A stretch of 17,501 nt of DNA from Ectocarpus siliculosus (taxonomy: Eukaryota > Sar > Phaeophyceae > Ectocarpales > Ectocarpaceae): positions 1,500,371 to 1,517,871 of the forward strand of contig FN649730.1 of the NCBI GenBank assembly GCA_000310025.1, given 5' to 3'. Below are positions 14,495 through 17,501 of the stretch, one piece after another. The notes beneath the pieces were generated by a model. It worked only from the letters and a program-made list of their open reading frames with translations, was not told the origin of the DNA and ran no database searches. The position numbers and the translations under genes were made by a program. Each line of letters begins with the position of its first letter. Positions within the stretch are counted from its first letter, which is position 1.

Positions 14495-15967
14495 GGACCC
14501 CAAAAAGCAATGCATGAAAAATAAAAAAAGAAATTTCTTCTGTACCTCCCCAACATATATGAGACACACAAGACAGCTACCAAACTGTTTTGTTGAGCCT
14601 GTGACCCGCAGGGGAGATGTCCCTATATGCTGTCTGGGAAATCGTAGACATACAGGTACTTTCTGACGCTATGAATTCATTGCTAATCTGTCTCAGACTC
14701 TTTCTCTATGATAGAGATGGATTCGTTGTGTCAAATTAAGAAAACTAAAAAATATAGAAGGGAGAACAAAGACAAGTAAGTCAGACGCGACAGGCTTCAG
14801 GGAGGTGGCAAAACAGAGCATAGAAAAGCCACCGTCGTCGCCGCTCTGAACCGCTGGAAGCTGTCACATAGCACTGCGTGCAGCAAACAGTAGGGGCTAT
14901 GCCCATTGCTTCAAGAAAAGAGGCAGCACCCATCGCCTCGCATGCAGCAGCCGGATACATAAACGGGTAGAATCTTACTCAGCAAGAAGCAAAACGATTG
15001 CGGTTGCCCGTTCGATGTTGTTGGGACCCCAACGGCGATAGGCGAGAGAGAGGCAGGGACTACTGTAGACCAAAAGAAGAGAGCATCGAGAAGGCACTAA
15101 TTAACTCTCGAGAAGACACTCACTCTCGTCCCTGTGGCCCACCGCACGCTGTATAGATCGGCGACATCCGATGTGCGCTCAGCAGCAACGAACGTAACAA
15201 ATATTGTCGCCGTTTCCGAATTGTGGAGACTCTCTTTCATCATTTATTTGTAGTGAGTATGAAGTTACAACGAAAGAGAACATGACGACTAGTCTAGACG
15301 CACTACATATATGTACGAACGAACTATTATTATCTCAACACGCTTGCTTGCCGTCGCGATAGACGCGCACCGCTACACGAACGACCAGTTGTCAAACCTC
15401 ACTACGCAAAAAAGATTGTGCTGCCATCTACCCCTTATCGCTCAAATTACGACTACGCACCACACCAAGGTAAGGCAGCAACACGCTTACGATGCTTATC
15501 ACCCATGCATATGCAGCGAGAAAATTAAAAAAAAAACGAAGGCGGACCGTCGGTTGTTGTCTGTATCTTCAACCGTGCTGCCGTTGTTTTTCTTCATGGA
15601 TATCGGCACAGAGAAAAACTTGAGGAAATCACATCTCCTACGCGAGCACAGCGTGCTGCCTAACAGCGCAGAGACGATAACCTTACGACCCTTGCAGCAT
15701 ATTCCGAGCATAACAGCAGCAACCGCATGTATGCGTACAACGTTCACTCGGGAAGAAAATCACAAACGAAAAAAAAAAGTTGTGGCGCGCAGCACGCAGG
15801 ACCCTCTTTCGCTGTTCAACCGCCCGTTCCCGGCGAAACAGACAAGGAACAGTCAAGGCCGAGTCGTGTCGGCCACAGGACGGGCAAGCTGCTCAAACTC
15901 GGAGAGGGGTCATGGTTTGTGATTCCCTACGAAACCATACTTGAGGCGCCACGAGGTTTGCACTGCA
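14495..15967. repeat. Long-period array unit 4
   Basis: It starts at GGACCCCAAAAAGCAATGCATGAAAA. A ~230-base stretch (about 14525-14755) absent from units 3 and 5 follows. The shared core then resumes (anchor 14786, GGAAGCTGTCACATAGCACTGC, GCATGCAGCAGCCGGATACA, CACTCTCGTCCCT), with the D segment at 15180-15600 and an E copy at 15785-15965. A 203-residue frame (15311-15922) spans D and E but has no counterpart in unit 3, so it is not treated as a gene. Confidence 0.75.
14525..14755. mobile_element. Unit-4-specific insertion, unidentified
   Basis: Units 3 and 5 pass from the junction motif to the GCGACAGGCTT core within about 60 bases, whereas unit 4 takes about 290. The extra bases hold no ORF, no clear terminal repeats and no tail. 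It may be an insertion in unit 4, or sequence lost in both other units. Confidence 0.5.
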
Positions 15968-16740
15968 GCCCCCCAAAAACAAAGCATGAAAAACGAAAGG
16001 AGATCAAGACAACAAGTGAGCCAGGCGCGACAGGCTTGGGGGGAGGAGGCAATAGAAGCATAGAAAACCCAACCTGTTCGTTGCTCGCTCTGGGCCGTTG
16101 GAAGATGTCACTTAGCACTGCATGGCCACTATTAGGTAGGGCCCACGTCCATCGCTTGACATAAACAGGTAGCGCAAATCGCCTCACATGCAGCAGCCAG
16201 GTGCACGGGTAGGCTCTTAATACTGAGCAAGAAGCGAAACCACCTGCGGTTGACGTAGTTCGATGTTGTTGGGACCCCACCAACCGGCGAAAGGCGAGAG
16301 ACAGGTACTGTAGGTAGACAACAAAGAAGAGAGCGAAGAGCAGACAACAAGGGATCCACTCTCGAAAAGACACCCACTCACTCTCGTCCCTTTGGCCCAC
16401 CGCAGGCTGTCAGACACATGTGTAACGGACGGCGGTATCCGATGTGGGGTCAGCAACACAACCAAAGAACAGTGCGGACTTTCATCTCCTGTGACGAAGT
16501 GAGAACAAAAGGAACATGAAAGACCACTGCTGTACACGGATGAACTACAGTATCAAGTCCGTCCGCGATAGATGTGCACCGCTGCACGAAGCTGGGAACT
16601 GTCCGTTGCCACACACCTCACTTTTGAAAATCAGATTGTCCTGCCATCTACCTTACTTATGGTTCAAGTCACGACTGACTCCAAAAAGGCAACACGCTCA
16701 TATGATGGATTCTCAAAACAGGAAATGAAGAAAGAGGCAC
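15968..16740. repeat. Long-period array unit 5, truncated
   Basis: It starts with CCCCCCAAAAACAAAGCATGAAAA. It has the core (anchor 16027, CATGCAGCAGCCAGGTGCAC, GGGACCCCACC..CCGGCGAAAGGCGAG, CACTCTCGTCCCT) and the first part of the D segment (CCGCGATAGATGTGCACCGCTGCAC, GCAACACGCT). Similarity ends near 16710. No E copy follows, so the array ends here inside the unit. Confidence 0.75.
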
Positions 16741-17501
16741 GATTTAAGAATTCTCCAGACGTAAAGATCCAGAACAAAGGAGGAGGAAGAACACACTGAT
16801 CGATAATTCGGGTGGCTCAGTTGTGTGTGATGGGAGCGTAGAGCAGCTCGGCCATGACGGGCCGCACGGGTAGGTAAAGACGTGTAGACGTGGTGAAAAA
16901 CGTGTTGTATTCATCGGGGGCGTGCTTGAGCTCGTCATTCCATCACGGCATCAAGTCACGCATAACGCTTTAATACCCAGAACGAATCTCCATGAATCTC
17001 CACCAATCTACTACACTCCCAAGGAAAACACAAAGAAACTTCTTGTCCCTCCGTAGTTCGTCACTGCAATCCCCGCATATGTATACGCAATATACCACCC
17101 CCATGCTATGCTACGAGTATATCGAATAGCCCCCCTGCTCGTATGCATCGTCATGCTCCAACAAAATATCAAAGTCATCCTTATCATACCAGTTCATCCC
17201 AAAACAAATCAAAACCAAGACAAAATCGAAAACTCCAACACCAAAACAATACCTCCAAAAACAATCAATCGCATACCAACTCTTCCAAATCATCAAGAAA
17301 AATCCCGAACATTAACCTTCCAAAACACTACCATCTCCACTTGACCCTCTCTATCTCTTGTTCAAACTCGTACATATCCTCTCTCTTCCACTCAACGGCA
17401 AAGCACGATTTGATCCCAAAACACCTCTGTCACTGCAAATTCATCACAAAGTCTCTGTGCCACGCAAAAGATTCCTTGCTGATAGCCTTCGTCAAGAAAT
17501 C
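16741..17501. other. No recognisable gene; strand-biased C+A-rich stretch
   Basis: No repeat of the array and no recognisable protein is seen. From about 17150 to the edge the + strand is strongly C+A-rich and G-poor. The minus strand at the right edge (17501 to about 17430) reads FLTKAISKESFAWHRDFVMN before a stop, followed by a 34-codon stretch rich in charged residues. This might be the edge of a decayed minus-strand gene, but no family is recognisable. Confidence 0.3.

Noticed and set aside
15311-15922. 203-codon frame in array unit 4
   Set aside because: The homologous region of unit 3 does not keep the frame, and it spans two non-coding repeat segments and A runs.
10109-16740. CRISPR array or rDNA spacer
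   Set aside because: The units are over 1 kb, diverged, and lack short identical repeats with unique spacers. No rRNA sequence is recognisable nearby.

Overview
The window looks like nuclear DNA of a eukaryotic microbe or alga, packed with mobile elements. The reasons are a DIRS-order (tyrosine-recombinase) retrotransposon, remains of a Helitron protein, a Ty3-like Gag remnant, a small inverted-repeat element with TA ends, tRNA-like Pol III boxes, and interspersed repeats with (AAC)n or (AAAT)n tails. No ordinary host gene, rRNA, CRISPR array or bacterial-style operon could be recognised. The lineage is not fixed by the sequence. An algal or other protist genome is my inference, because elements of this layout are common there.

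Left part (1-4900, GC-rich, + strand): a nearly complete DIRS-like element. About 1 kb of apparently non-coding leader, with hairpins, A32 and G11 runs, precedes an uninterrupted ~745-residue reverse transcriptase/RNase H ORF (1121-3349). That ORF ends in a Dam-methylase-like tail. After an A22 run comes the tyrosine recombinase (3396-4851), with an N-terminal four-cysteine zinc module, R...HxxR...Y catalytic residues and one frameshift. A poly(A) signal follows. RT/RNase H would make and process cDNA, the recombinase would integrate a circular intermediate, and the role of the methylase-like tail is unknown.

Middle (4950-8630): a perfect 74-bp direct repeat, whose second copy is fused to a decayed minus-strand Gag-like frame (5374-5773). 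This is followed by largely featureless DNA, cysteine-containing coding scraps (6590-6966), and a Helitron Rep/helicase N-terminal region broken by several frameshifts and stops (about 7133-8266).

Right part (8630-16740): no real genes, but much repeat structure. A large inverted repeat (about 8975-9747 against 10531-10918) is interrupted on one side by a 400-bp element with an (AAC)n tail. A second, ~200-bp relative of that element sits at about 9907-10108, where a related unit preserves the empty site. From about 10109 to 16740 runs a head-to-tail array of five diverged units. Their shared anchor lies at 10226, 11701, 13180, 14786 and 16027. The array carries secondary insertions: a TA-flanked 26-bp-TIR MITE (10963-11146), a second inverted-repeat pair (11481-11542/12668-12729), and a tRNA-like/SINE-like segment (12737-13062). 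The last 760 bases hold no recognisable gene and are strongly C+A-rich on the + strand.

All similarity statements come from reading the sequence by eye. No database search or alignment program was used.
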